Shown here: in pieces, positions 48,798 to 57,671 of the stretch
How the letters are laid out: each line of letters starts with the position of its first letter
Numbering within the stretch: the first letter of the stretch is position 1
Origin: JALGWN01 sp964598025
GTDB lineage: Bacteria > Arandabacterota > Arandabacteria > Arandabacterales > Arandabacteraceae
Reading direction: 5' to 3'
Assembly: GCA_964598025.1 (NCBI GenBank)
Contig: CAZRAU010000005.1
Coordinates: forward strand, 1-64,000
Length of the DNA: 64,000 nt
The notes under the pieces: generated by a model
What the model was told of the DNA's origin: nothing
Seen by the model: the letters and a program-made list of their open reading frames with translations, nothing else
Databases searched by the model: none
Program-made: the position numbers and the translations under genes

Positions 48798-51700
48798 ATG
48801 GGTCGAAAGACGCGGGAGCAAGCCGTACTGATACTTCTCGGTCTTCTTGTAGGCCTGGCTCTCCTCGATGTCTTCACCGATTGGCAGGTGCTGACCGTTC
48901 CTGCGGTCGCCGCCTGCCTGGCGGCAGCCGCAGGATCTCTGTTTCTGGGCACCCGGTTCCTGCACCGCTTGCTTCTTGGGTTTGTACTCGCCTCCTTCGC
49001 ACTGCATCTAGGGTTTGGCCTCGTTGCAGACTATGAGGGGCGGCAGTGGGACAGACTCAAGATCGAGAAAGCGGAGCAGGCGCTCGCGCGCTCGCTTGAG
49101 GATCTGGGGAGCATGATCGCAGACACCCGGGATCGTGCGGCGCGCATATCCCGGGACCCTGCTCTCGCCAGGAGCGTCGGGTCGGGAAGCCGTCGCGAGA
49201 CGTTCTCGGCCCTCGAGAGATTGGCGGCCTCCGGGCTCATCGGCGCGGGAGAGAGTGGTGTGGTGATCGTTGGCGGCGCCGGAGAGCGGATTGCCTGGGC
49301 CGGCAGGTTGCCCAACGCGGCCGAGGGCGGCCCGACCCCCGGACCTTCTGAACGAGTGGGGATAATACGGAGCACCACCGATCACTGGATCGAGGCTGTG
49401 GTCGCCGTGGAAGGGGCCGGTGGGCCGGTGGGATGGGTTAACCTGTTCAGACGGCTTGACTCGATCTATCCGGGTATTCTCGAGAAATCCCCCGGGGCAA
49501 CGCTTTCGGAGAGACTGAGCCGCGAGCTGGGACACGAGATCCACGTGTTCCTGGGCGGCACCGGAGGGCGGGCAAGCCGGGGCTCCGGGGGCGAGGAGAC
49601 CGCCGCGGACATATATCTTCCGGACAGTAGTGTGGGCGGGCGCATAGTAGTCAAGTATCGGGCACTCGAAGACGAGCGCCGGCTGTTGGCCGGCAGGGGC
49701 CTGTTCCTTGCTTCGGCCGTCATTCTTACCCTTCTGGCTGTGGGGGCTTTCTGGCTTGTGCGCCACCTGGTGGGCCCCAGGTTTGAGGACGCGTCTCCGG
49801 TCAATCTTGTGGCGGTGCTCGGGGTCGTGGCCGGCGTACGCGTTGGATTGTCGCTGCTCCGGGATTCACTCAATCTCGGTGCCCTCGAGTCTTTTTCGTC
49901 ATATTACTACGCGACCCACCTTCCTGTCGGGATCTTGCGATCGCCGGCGGACCTTGTGATTACGAGTCTGCTTGCGGGCCTCGGTGTGGCCATGGTGGTT
50001 TTGGCGAGCGTTCGCAGGAAGCCTATACCTGCCAGGCCCGGTCCAACATCGGATTATGAGGGGCTCCCGTACGTTGCGGGGGCGGTCATCCTGGGGATAG
50101 CTGCGTCGGGCCTCGTGGTGCTCGTCGACTGGATCCTAAGGCGGGTGTTTGCAGACAGTGCGGCCGTCATCTTCACGCTTTCGCCTTTCGATCCGACCCC
50201 TTCCCATGTCTTGATGAGGATCGGGCTGTTGGTCCTGACGGTGACCTCCGTCCTTGTCGTGGGGGCGCTCATCGCCTTCGAGGTCGGTCTCCTCAGGCGA
50301 TACGGCCCCGGGCGAAACAGGCGGAAGATGCCGCTTGTTGCGGCCGGTGCCATGCTCTATGCGCTTGCAGCGGTTTTCGTTATTGCGGGGGCCGGCCCGC
50401 GGATCTTCATAACTGCATCTCTGTGTTTTGGCTGCGCCCTGGTGCTTGACCTGGTGCGCAGCAAGGTGCTCAGCGTCGGGCTGATAGCGCTTGGGCTCGG
50501 CTTCTCACTGGCTGCCTCGGTCGTCGAATTCCCGTACGCACTCGGAGACCACAATGCGAAGCGGATGGAGTCCATCCAGACGGTTTCGGAGGAGCTCATG
50601 GCTCGAACCGATGCCTGGAAGATCTCCGTCCTGGAGGAGGCCCTGGCAAGGATCGCAGTGAACGGCGAGGTGAGAGACGCCCTGGTGGGCGAGAAGCATA
50701 ATCTCGACGATCTTGCCCTGGAATTGTGGGCGACCTCAATCCTGAGCGAATCCAACCTCACATCCGGAGTGTATCTTCTCGACTCCGGACATCAGGAAGT
50801 CGGGCGGTTCTCGCTCCAGGACGTCGGTCAGACAGCCCAGATAGACGCTGCCCTGAGGGAAGCTCGATACCTGGGACGGCCCCTCACCCTGACAACCAGG
50901 GGGACCTCCGGCGGCAGAGAGGTCGAGCTCTACGTGGGTCTGGCGCCGTTTTTCCATGGCGGCAACTACCTGGGAAGTGCCGTCGTATCCATACCCCTTG
51001 CCTATACCGACATGGAGTCGATGGCCGGTCTCCGGCCCAGCTTCTTCGAGGCCCTTGGAGCGACGGGCCTTGAGCCCGAACGTCCGATGGGAGGCTATTC
51101 GGCAAGTATCATCTCCGGCGGGAAGATCGTCGGCACTACGGCCGCCGATTTCGATGTAGGCAAACGGATCACGGAATTGGATGGCGAGGTGTTCGATCAT
51201 CCGGTCTGGCTCGAGCACGATGTTGCCGGTGTTGCCAGGGCTTCGTATTTCGTGCCGGCCGGCGGGGACGGAGATGGCTGGCTGCTCAGTTACTCGCTCC
51301 CTACGCTGAGTGAAAAGGCTGTCCGGTTCATGGGTCTCATGGCGGCCAACATAATCATAGGCTTCCTGGTGATACTGGTGGGTATCGGGGGGAGGAGCGT
51401 AAGGCATGTCATCAAGCGGCTGAGAGGCCTTACCGGGACGCGGCTGAGATGGAGTTTTGCGAGCAAACTGGCGCTGGCCTTTGTGCTCATAGCAATTGTG
51501 CCGACTCTGATTCTGGGTACGGCCAGCAGAAGGTTCCTGGAGGCCAGAAGCCGGGAGATCATGGAGTCAAAGGCGGAAGAGGGTCTCAATCTCTCACGGC
51601 TGGCCTTGGACAGGTTGATCTTCGCCGAAGCAGTGCGGCTTGCGCGGAATCCGATACTCATGGACGCCCTGTCATCGGAACCGTCTCTCCTCGGTCAAAT

Positions 51701-53741
51701 GGTCACCCATGACGTCAGCGTCCAGGGATATGACGTGTCCTCGGCGGTTATCGACTCGACGGGGAAGGAGCTGGCGACCTTCGGTCGACCCGTCGTCCCT
51801 GAGGGGGTCCTGGAAGGGGTCCTTGAGGAAGGGCGTTCCTACAACTTCTTCGCGATCGAAGGCGGGCTCACGGCCAAGTCGGCGGTCCCTGTGAGGGATG
51901 AGATCTATCCGGACATAGTGGTTGGGTGTGCGTTTGTGTCAAGAAGAGTGGATGACGGGCTTGCACGCCGGATTGCCTCCGAGCTGGGCAGGGACCTCAG
52001 CTTCTATGGCGCCGGCACTGTTGCGGCATCCAGCAAGCGGGAGCTCTTCGCTTCTGAGTTGATGTCGTCGACCATATCGCCGGATGCATTTGTGGCGTGT
52101 TTCATAAACGGTCGGGAGCTCCACTTTTCCTGGGAACACATCGGGGGCATTGATGTGGTGCTTGGGTATCGACCCCTGAGGGATTCTGACGGCACCGCGG
52201 TGGGTGCGATTTCCGTCCCTGTGGTATTCAGAGAAGGTGAAGCGGGTGCCGGCATGGAATGGACCTCGGCGGCCATCTCGTATCTCATTGTGATCGTGAT
52301 CTGCGCCATATTCATCTTCGGGCTCCTGCTTGCGCGGAGCATATCCAGACCGATTCACCAGTTGATTCGAGGGACCTTGAGAATAGGCTCGGGCGACCTG
52401 AGTTTCACGATTCCGAAGCCCAGCGACGATGAGATAGGGGACCTCGTAACCTCGTTCAACCGTATGACCGCCGCGCTGGCCAAGAGCCGAAAAGCTCTGA
52501 GTGAGAGGAAGAGATACATAGAGACCATAATCGGCAACGTCGGTGCCGGTATCGTCTCGACCGACCCCGGTGGACGGATAGACACTTTCAACGCCGCCGC
52601 CGCGGGCATATTGGGTATCAAAGCCAGGAACGCCAGAGGGCGTGACGCAAGGATGGTCTTCAGGCGTGTCGGGGCGTCCGGTCTGGCCGAGGTCCTCGAT
52701 GAAGTCGGAGGGCACAGGGAGGTGGCCAGAAAGGAAGTGGGTTTCACCGCGAAAGACGGCAGCTCGGCAACACTCAGGGCGGTGGCCACAGTGGTGGGCG
52801 GGCCCCGAGGAAGGGTCATGGGCAAGGTGATAGTGTTCGAGGATGTCACAGAGCTCATACGATCCAAGAAGCTGGTGGCCTGGAGTGAGATGGCTCGTCA
52901 GGTTGCACATGAGATAAAGAACCCGCTCACGCCGATGAAGCTGTCGGCCCAGCACCTTCTTCAAGCACACAGGGACCGGGTGGGTGACTTCGACCAGGTA
53001 CTCGAGGAGAGCGTGGGCACGATCGTCGAACAGATAGAATCCCTGAGGCGTATCGCGGTGGAGTTTTCCCAATTCTCCAGGATGCCGGAGCGAAAACCCG
53101 AATGGCTGGACGCCGGGGGCATCGTGGAGGAAAGCCTCAGCCAGTATGAGCGGGTAGTCGGGGCATCGGTCGAAATAGTCAAGAATCTCGACCCGCGGGT
53201 CCCGAGGATAAGAGTCGACCGTGACGAGGCAAAGCGGGTCTTGGTCAACATAGCCGAGAATGCTATTCAGGCGATGCCGGAGGGTGGTACGCTGGAGGTC
53301 ACCTGTCGCAGGGCCGGGTCAGGGAGGACGGCGGACCGGGAGCCCGGTTCGCATGGCGCCGGGCCACGATACGAGATTCGGGTCTCAAGCAGCGAGATCG
53401 GCCTCCGGTCCCGGGATTTCGTCGAGGTCGCCTTCTCGGATACAGGATCGGGCATATCGGCGGCAAACTCGGAGAAGCTCTTCGAGCCTAATTTCTCGAC
53501 CAAAGGCCACGGCACCGGGCTGGGCCTTGCCATCTGCAAAGGCATCATGGATGCCTATGGCGGCGAGATCCTAATAGAGAGCAAGCAAGGGTTGGGTACT
53601 CGTGTGGGGGTGAGGTTCCCGATTCCGCGGGGGCGGCCGGCCGATACGCGGCGCCCTCAGAGAGGCCCCCGAAGGCGAGGGCCGGTGCGGCCCTATAAGC
53701 CCCGAGGCCGACCACGCCGGGCGCCCGACGAATCCACTTGA
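48798..53741 (+). CDS. Very large NtrY-like sensor histidine kinase
   Basis: 1647 residues, more than twice the size of usual NtrY. Three helices at the N-terminus, a first extracytoplasmic region (about 76-295), then a block of about seven to nine helices (about 297-590), a second extracytoplasmic region (about 600-840), two helices (about 845-910), a third region (about 915-1145) and a final helix leading to HAMP (about 1178-1230: FTIPKPSDDEIGDLVTSFNR). PAS (about 1236-1350) and HisKA follow, with phosphorylated His near 1371 in RQVAHEIKNPLTPMKLSAQH, as in NtrY. HATPase_c (about 1440-1605) has NIAENAIQAMPEGG, SDTGSGIS and GHGTGLGLAI. A basic Pro/Arg tail ends the protein. No response regulator gene is adjacent. 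Confidence 0.9.
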   Translation: MGRKTREQAVLILLGLLVGLALLDVFTDWQVLTVPAVAACLAAAAGSLFLGTRFLHRLLLGFVLASFALHLGFGLVADYEGRQWDRLKIEKAEQALARSLEDLGSMIADTRDRAARISRDPALARSVGSGSRRETFSALERLAASGLIGAGESGVVIVGGAGERIAWAGRLPNAAEGGPTPGPSERVGIIRSTTDHWIEAVVAVEGAGGPVGWVNLFRRLDSIYPGILEKSPGATLSERLSRELGHEIHVFLGGTGGRASRGSGGEETAADIYLPDSSVGGRIVVKYRALEDERRLLAGRGLFLASAVILTLLAVGAFWLVRHLVGPRFEDASPVNLVAVLGVVAGVRVGLSLLRDSLNLGALESFSSYYYATHLPVGILRSPADLVITSLLAGLGVAMVVLASVRRKPIPARPGPTSDYEGLPYVAGAVILGIAASGLVVLVDWILRRVFADSAAVIFTLSPFDPTPSHVLMRIGLLVLTVTSVLVVGALIAFEVGLLRRYGPGRNRRKMPLVAAGAMLYALAAVFVIAGAGPRIFITASLCFGCALVLDLVRSKVLSVGLIALGLGFSLAASVVEFPYALGDHNAKRMESIQTVSEELMARTDAWKISVLEEALARIAVNGEVRDALVGEKHNLDDLALELWATSILSESNLTSGVYLLDSGHQEVGRFSLQDVGQTAQIDAALREARYLGRPLTLTTRGTSGGREVELYVGLAPFFHGGNYLGSAVVSIPLAYTDMESMAGLRPSFFEALGATGLEPERPMGGYSASIISGGKIVGTTAADFDVGKRITELDGEVFDHPVWLEHDVAGVARASYFVPAGGDGDGWLLSYSLPTLSEKAVRFMGLMAANIIIGFLVILVGIGGRSVRHVIKRLRGLTGTRLRWSFASKLALAFVLIAIVPTLILGTASRRFLEARSREIMESKAEEGLNLSRLALDRLIFAEAVRLARNPILMDALSSEPSLLGQMVTHDVSVQGYDVSSAVIDSTGKELATFGRPVVPEGVLEGVLEEGRSYNFFAIEGGLTAKSAVPVRDEIYPDIVVGCAFVSRRVDDGLARRIASELGRDLSFYGAGTVAASSKRELFASELMSSTISPDAFVACFINGRELHFSWEHIGGIDVVLGYRPLRDSDGTAVGAISVPVVFREGEAGAGMEWTSAAISYLIVIVICAIFIFGLLLARSISRPIHQLIRGTLRIGSGDLSFTIPKPSDDEIGDLVTSFNRMTAALAKSRKALSERKRYIETIIGNVGAGIVSTDPGGRIDTFNAAAAGILGIKARNARGRDARMVFRRVGASGLAEVLDEVGGHREVARKEVGFTAKDGSSATLRAVATVVGGPRGRVMGKVIVFEDVTELIRSKKLVAWSEMARQVAHEIKNPLTPMKLSAQHLLQAHRDRVGDFDQVLEESVGTIVEQIESLRRIAVEFSQFSRMPERKPEWLDAGGIVEESLSQYERVVGASVEIVKNLDPRVPRIRVDRDEAKRVLVNIAENAIQAMPEGGTLEVTCRRAGSGRTADREPGSHGAGPRYEIRVSSSEIGLRSRDFVEVAFSDTGSGISAANSEKLFEPNFSTKGHGTGLGLAICKGIMDAYGGEILIESKQGLGTRVGVRFPIPRGRPADTRRPQRGPRRRGPVRPYKPRGRPRRAPDEST

Positions 53742-53763
53742 CAACACGCAGAAAACGTATAAA
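53738..53763 (+). promoter_or_regulatory. Promoter overlapping the end of the histidine kinase gene
   Basis: Perfect TTGACA (53738-53743) overlapping the kinase stop codon, a 14-bp spacer and TATAAA (53758-53763); TAAACT at 16 bp is an alternative -10. It points into the non-coding region that ends in a terminator at 53954. Confidence 0.55.
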
Positions 53764-53769
53764 CTCACT

Positions 53770-53954
53770 TCATATAGGCGGGGCCTGCCGGGTGAAGCTC
53801 CTGGCTCCGGGCGCATGAGGCCCGGAAGCGTGTTCCGGACGACCCCCGAGCCAGAAGGTGTGTAAAACCCGTATGAGCGGGGGATGCAGACCGGGACATA
53901 GTCTGTAATCAAGGACGCGAACCTATTCACTTTGTCAGCCGGCGTCCTTTTTTT
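53770..53954 (+). ncRNA. Candidate structured non-coding RNA
   Basis: About 185 bases between a promoter-like sequence and an intrinsic terminator, with no open frame supported by a ribosome site. Self-complementary pairs include CTGGCTC/GAGCCAG (around 53802 and 53854) closing a branched region, CGGGC/GCCCG inside it, CCCG/CGGG near 53867-53882, CAGAC/GTCTG near 53887-53905, and the terminator stem. Size and promoter-to-terminator layout would suit a 6S-like or other regulatory RNA. I cannot assign it to a known class. The next gene starts 262 bp beyond the terminator, so it looks free-standing more than a leader. Confidence 0.5.
53911..53954 (+). terminator. Intrinsic terminator
   Basis: An 8-bp perfect stem (AAGGACGC at 53911-53918 with GCGTCCTT at 53942-53949), a 23-base loop and a run of T to 53954. 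It is the clearest Rho-independent terminator in the window. The 262 bp after it hold no gene I can support. Confidence 0.8.
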
Positions 53955-54216
53955 GTTTGCCGGTCTTGAGGGGCAGAAGGTGAGTGTCCGAGAGATGCGC
54001 GCCGAGAACAGTCCGACTCTGCCATATCGCGTTGGCGGCTCCGGAGGAGGTGGTGTCGACGGGCGGTCGGACCGTCGGGGCAAACAGGTCGGTTTGCACC
54101 TTGTCAAACGCGCGCTCATTGAAGGCGAATATGTCACATGGGGGCCGGCTGCAGGTATCGCATCCTGCACCGGCGGGTGTAAGCCATCGCGATTTCAGAA
54201 AGGAAGGGACTGGCAT

Positions 54217-54807
54217 ATGTTGATCAGAGTGGTATTGGCAGCGATAGGTTGCCTGGTTCTCGCTGCCGGATGCGGAGAGGCCCCTGTCGAACACATTGCA
54301 GGTGCCCAGGATGCTCTATCGAGAGCTAAGACATCCGAAGCCGAGGCCTACGCAGGGGATGCCTACAACATGGCTGCCGACACGCTCCGCGCGGCTCTGG
54401 CGGCGAAGGAGGAAGCGGATTCCAAGTTCAAGCTCGTGAGAAGCTATAAGGAAACCGAGAGGCTGGTCGCCAGGGCGGAGGCGCTGGCCAATGAGGCGGC
54501 ACGAGAAGCCCACATGGAAAAGGAAAAAGTGAGGGGCGAGGTCACCGGCCTTCTGACCGGCGCAAGGGCCCTGCTTGACTCCGCGGCGGTCGCTATCCGG
54601 ACGGCTCCGATGGGTAAAGGGAGCAAAGCGGAGATCGAGCTGATGAAGAGCGATCTGGCCGCCGCGAATGCGGCCGTCACGGAGGCACAGGCCGACTTCG
54701 AGGCCGAGAGGTTCGTCCAGGCCAAGGCGAAGCTGGTCGCGGCCATGGATAGAGCTCGCGGCATTTGTGACGAGATAGCCGCTGCGGCCAAGAAGATGAA
54801 GAAGTAA
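54217..54807 (+). CDS. Helical lipoprotein (DUF4398-like)
   Basis: 196 residues. ATG at 54217 has AAAGGAAGGGA upstream. The lipobox is LAAGC. The mature protein is almost entirely Ala/Glu/Lys-rich helix (AQDALSRAKTSEAEAYAGDA, then LVARAEALANEAAREAHMEK), with a repeated A-x2-A-L-x-A pattern typical of DUF4398 or lipoprotein coiled coils lying along the peptidoglycan. It precedes three L,D-transpeptidase-fold genes by 83 bp, so a role in envelope-to-wall attachment is plausible (inference). Confidence 0.75.
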   Translation: MLIRVVLAAIGCLVLAAGCGEAPVEHIAGAQDALSRAKTSEAEAYAGDAYNMAADTLRAALAAKEEADSKFKLVRSYKETERLVARAEALANEAAREAHMEKEKVRGEVTGLLTGARALLDSAAVAIRTAPMGKGSKAEIELMKSDLAAANAAVTEAQADFEAERFVQAKAKLVAAMDRARGICDEIAAAAKKMKK

Positions 54808-54890
54808 GCAGACGAGCATATAGGTGATGACCTGCGGGGGCCACCATGGTCAAGGTGGCCCCTGTATGGTGCTTGGGGGTGAACTAAGCC

Positions 54891-55988
54891 TTGAACCTTA
54901 AACGACACCGCGGACGCATGGCGATAGTGTCGCTGCTCCTTGCAGCGGTCGTCACACTCGCGGTCTTCGCGCTCAGGAATCCCCAAGCTCCGGAGGCGGG
55001 GTTCGAATCTGCAAGGTCCGCAATCGCGGATGCGCTGGAGGCCGGGGCTGCGCAATACGCGGTGGAGGCATACGGCCTCGCGGAGCAGACATTTGAAGAC
55101 GGCTGGCTGGAGATGGCACACCAGAGGGGGCGGCTCCGAATACTGCGCGACTACCGGCTGGCCGACTCCCTGCTGGCCGCGGCGGCCAAGCAGGCGTCCG
55201 TTGCAACTTCCGCAGCGAGAGACAGCGTCGATAGGGTAACGGCCGCGGCGAACGCCGGGTACGCCCTGTTCCGGGAGCGGCTCGAGGCTAGCCGACATTC
55301 CCTGGACAGCCTGCTCGCCGATCATCGGGCTGAGGATCACTGGTCTATGGCGCACTCTTCGCTTCTGGTCAGCACGCACCTGATTGAGATGGGCGCGTGC
55401 GAAGCCGCCATCCTGTCTCTCGGCGACGGCATGGCATCACTTGACCGGCTCGATGCCCTGCTGGCCGATTATTCGAGCGACGAAGGCCGGCGGATCGCCC
55501 TCTGGCGCCGATGGGTGGGGGAGACACTCTCCCAGTCGCGTCGGGAAGGTCGTTACGCTCTGATCGTGGACAAGTCGGCCCACAGCCTCTACATGGTGCA
55601 CAGCGGCGAGCTGCTTGGACGCTTTCCCTGTGAACTCGGCCGCAATCCTGCATTGCAGAAACAGCACGCGGGCGATGGGGCGACCCCCGAGGGCAAGTAT
55701 CGCGTCACCAAGGTCAAGAAGCACGGGAGCAAGTACTACAAAGCTCTGCTTCTTGATTATCCCAACAAGTATGATAGGGAGAGATACACCGAGAACAAGG
55801 CCGGTGGAGCAATCCCGGCCGGCGCCGGCCCCGGTGGTTTTATTGAGATACACGGCATGGGCGGCAAGGGCATGGACTGGACGGAAGGGTGCGTAGCTCT
55901 CACCAACGAGGATATGGACGCGGTTTTGCAACATGTGGACGTCGGGACGCCCGTCACTATCGTAAGGAAGTCCGACCAATGGCCGTAA
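54891..55988 (+). CDS. L,D-transpeptidase (YkuD) with helical N-terminal region
   Basis: 365 residues. TTG at 54891 (GGGGGTGA upstream) or ATG at 54918 begins a membrane or signal helix (MAIVSLLLAAVVTLAVFALR). A long helical region (about 40-215) resembles the preceding lipoprotein's A/E-rich helices (AQYAVEAYGLAEQTFEDGWL). The YkuD domain (about 220-360) has ALIVDKSAHSLYMVHSGELL, GATPEGKYRVTKVK and the catalytic HGMGGKGMDWTEGC, with the usual Ser before GC replaced by Thr. It would cross-link peptidoglycan or attach proteins to it. Its end overlaps the next gene by 10 bp. Confidence 0.9.
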   Translation: MNLKRHRGRMAIVSLLLAAVVTLAVFALRNPQAPEAGFESARSAIADALEAGAAQYAVEAYGLAEQTFEDGWLEMAHQRGRLRILRDYRLADSLLAAAAKQASVATSAARDSVDRVTAAANAGYALFRERLEASRHSLDSLLADHRAEDHWSMAHSSLLVSTHLIEMGACEAAILSLGDGMASLDRLDALLADYSSDEGRRIALWRRWVGETLSQSRREGRYALIVDKSAHSLYMVHSGELLGRFPCELGRNPALQKQHAGDGATPEGKYRVTKVKKHGSKYYKALLLDYPNKYDRERYTENKAGGAIPAGAGPGGFIEIHGMGGKGMDWTEGCVALTNEDMDAVLQHVDVGTPVTIVRKSDQWP

Positions 55989-56632
55989 GAACATCATTGC
56001 TCCTGGGAGCGGCGGTTCTGGGTCTCGTGGCCGGGCTGTCGTGGCCGCAGGCCGCCCGGTGGTTGCACGGCCGGGCCGGTGGGGAGCCTGCGTCTGCCGT
56101 TGCTGTGGTGGTGTCCGATCCGCCGGAGGAAATAGAGATTGCGGAGCGAGAGCTTCGTAGAGCCAGGGGCCGGCTCGATGCCCTCAGGGTCTCACGGCCC
56201 TATATTGTTGTGGATACGAACGCCAACGTGCTCTACCTGCGGACTGAGACTTCGATTATATTGAAAACTCCATGCTCGACAGGATCCGGCGGTGACCTGA
56301 TCGATGAGGCGACGGGCCGGAGGTGGTCTTTCAAGACGCCTCTGGGCATGTTCAGAGTTGAGAGTAAACTGGTCGACCCCTGGTGGCGCAAACCGGACTG
56401 GGCGTTTATCGAGGACAATCTTGCGATTCCGGAGGATCCGGACCGGCGGCTTGATCCGGAAATGCTTGGTGAATACGCGCTGGGGTTCGGTGACGGCTAC
56501 TACATCCACGGAACGGTTTATGAGAGATTGCTTGGTGTAAGCGTGACCCATGGTTGCGTCCGCGTAGGTTCGGATAATCTGGAGCGGCTCTATGAGATGG
56601 TCGGTATCGGAACCCGGATATATGTTTTCTAG
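55979..56632 (+). CDS. L,D-transpeptidase (YkuD), shorter paralogue
   Basis: 217 residues. ATG at 55979 overlaps the previous stop. A signal or membrane helix (TSLLLGAAVLGLVAGLSW) and a short helical linker precede a YkuD domain: YIVVDTNANVLYLRTETSII, KTPLGMFRVESK, YYIHGT and VSVTHGCVRVG (catalytic His and Cys retained). It lacks most of the long N-terminal helices of its neighbour. Its own stop is overlapped by the third paralogue. Confidence 0.88.
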   Translation: MAVRTSLLLGAAVLGLVAGLSWPQAARWLHGRAGGEPASAVAVVVSDPPEEIEIAERELRRARGRLDALRVSRPYIVVDTNANVLYLRTETSIILKTPCSTGSGGDLIDEATGRRWSFKTPLGMFRVESKLVDPWWRKPDWAFIEDNLAIPEDPDRRLDPEMLGEYALGFGDGYYIHGTVYERLLGVSVTHGCVRVGSDNLERLYEMVGIGTRIYVF

Positions 56633-57347
56633 TTCAAGCAAGCCGGTGCGGGTCCGCTTGGGATCGGGCATAATCGCTGTGGTCTGTCTTCTGCTTGCTC
56701 TCGCCTGGACCGGTGCGGGTTCCGGCGAGGATGGCAAGCCGGTGCCGCCCCCGGAAGGTGCCCGGCAAGGGTATCGCCCGATCGACGTGGCCTTGCGGGC
56801 GGCATGGGCCGAACTCGAACTTGCAAAGACGGACGGGCCCTACCTCGTGTTGGATCTTGGCCGCCGCGAGGTTTGCCTGAGGCTCAAAGGTGCCTTGATC
56901 TGGAGCTGTCCCATGAGGTATGCAAGCCCCGATTCTGAGGTTATGGGGGAACTTGAAGCCTACCTGGCCGACAGGCATAACCCGCCGGTGGCAACCCTCA
57001 CGGGCAAGCACCTGTATACCGCCAGAGAGCGGTTTCCGGATTCGGTGCTCACCGTGGTGGCCCGGGTCGCACGGGTCACACCCGAGCAGCTTCAGCGCTA
57101 TGAACCCGGACACCTTGAGCTCAGGTGCGGCCGCAAGCTCGTCATCGACGTCCGTACCGATGCCGACGCCAGACCCAAGTCCAGGCTTGGAAATGCTCTC
57201 GCGGCAATGCGTAAGGTACTCACGGCCCCTATGACGGATGCCAGGATCGCAATCTTGATAGAGCCCGACGACGCCCTGACGCTCTATGGGGCAGCCCGCC
57301 GACATATTCCCGTCCTCGTCTGTCCGACAACGGATCAACACCACTAG
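56622..57347 (+). CDS. Degenerate L,D-transpeptidase-like protein lacking the catalytic motif
   Basis: 241 residues. ATG at 56622 overlaps the previous gene by 11 bp. A signal peptide (SGIIAVVCLLLALAWTGAGS) and a helical linker (DVALRAAWAELELAK) lead to PYLVLDLGRREVCLRLKGAL, which aligns in pattern with PYIVVDTNANVLYLR of the upstream paralogue and so marks the first YkuD strands. The H-x(n)-[ST]-x-GC catalytic motif is absent, and the following sequence (YASPDSEVMGELEAYLADRH) diverges. The gene is intact and without stops, so it may be a regulatory or scaffold paralogue and not a pseudogene. Confidence 0.65.
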   Translation: MFSSSSKPVRVRLGSGIIAVVCLLLALAWTGAGSGEDGKPVPPPEGARQGYRPIDVALRAAWAELELAKTDGPYLVLDLGRREVCLRLKGALIWSCPMRYASPDSEVMGELEAYLADRHNPPVATLTGKHLYTARERFPDSVLTVVARVARVTPEQLQRYEPGHLELRCGRKLVIDVRTDADARPKSRLGNALAAMRKVLTAPMTDARIAILIEPDDALTLYGAARRHIPVLVCPTTDQHH

Positions 57348-57671
57348 AGGCCTGAGCCAAGCATGGGTTTGGCCGTAACCGGGACGGCCTTCGCGGGCAT
57401 CCTGATGTGCGGGCGTGCGGGTAGCGCCGTATCGCCCGGTGCCGACTAAGCCGGCAGGCCTCAGTAGAATCATGACCGGCGCGATCTCATTCATTGCCGC
57501 AGTGCGCAAAAGGCGACCACACTCCACCCGCACGCGTGACCATACCACATTTAACACTTTAAACTTGACAATCTCATATAATTGTGAACATTATATGATC
57601 GACAGCAGGATTCCGGGTTGTTTTCACATGAGTAGCGTCGGAGTGGTAGCATCGCCTCAGGGAGGTCTGGG
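57348..57671 (+). promoter_or_regulatory. Intergenic region with AT-rich promoter zone for the propeller cluster
   Basis: No gene is seen. A hairpin (GGCCGT at 57371-57376 with ACGGCC at 57384-57389) follows the previous stop. At 57550-57600 the GC-rich background changes to an AT-rich block with TTGACA (57565-57570), TATAAT (57577-57582) and TTATAT (57591-57596). The spacings among these are not canonical, so the exact promoter is undecided. Confidence 0.4.

Noticed and set aside
53780..53900. Cobalamin riboswitch
   Set aside because: Pieces such as GGTGAA and GAGCCAGAAG recall the B12 box, but the consensus AGxCAGxAGACCTGCC and the conserved core are not met, and no cobalamin gene follows.
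53932..54216. Long upstream extension of the helical lipoprotein gene
   Set aside because: It would run through the terminator T-tract. The ATG at 54217 has a good ribosome site and a lipoprotein signal.
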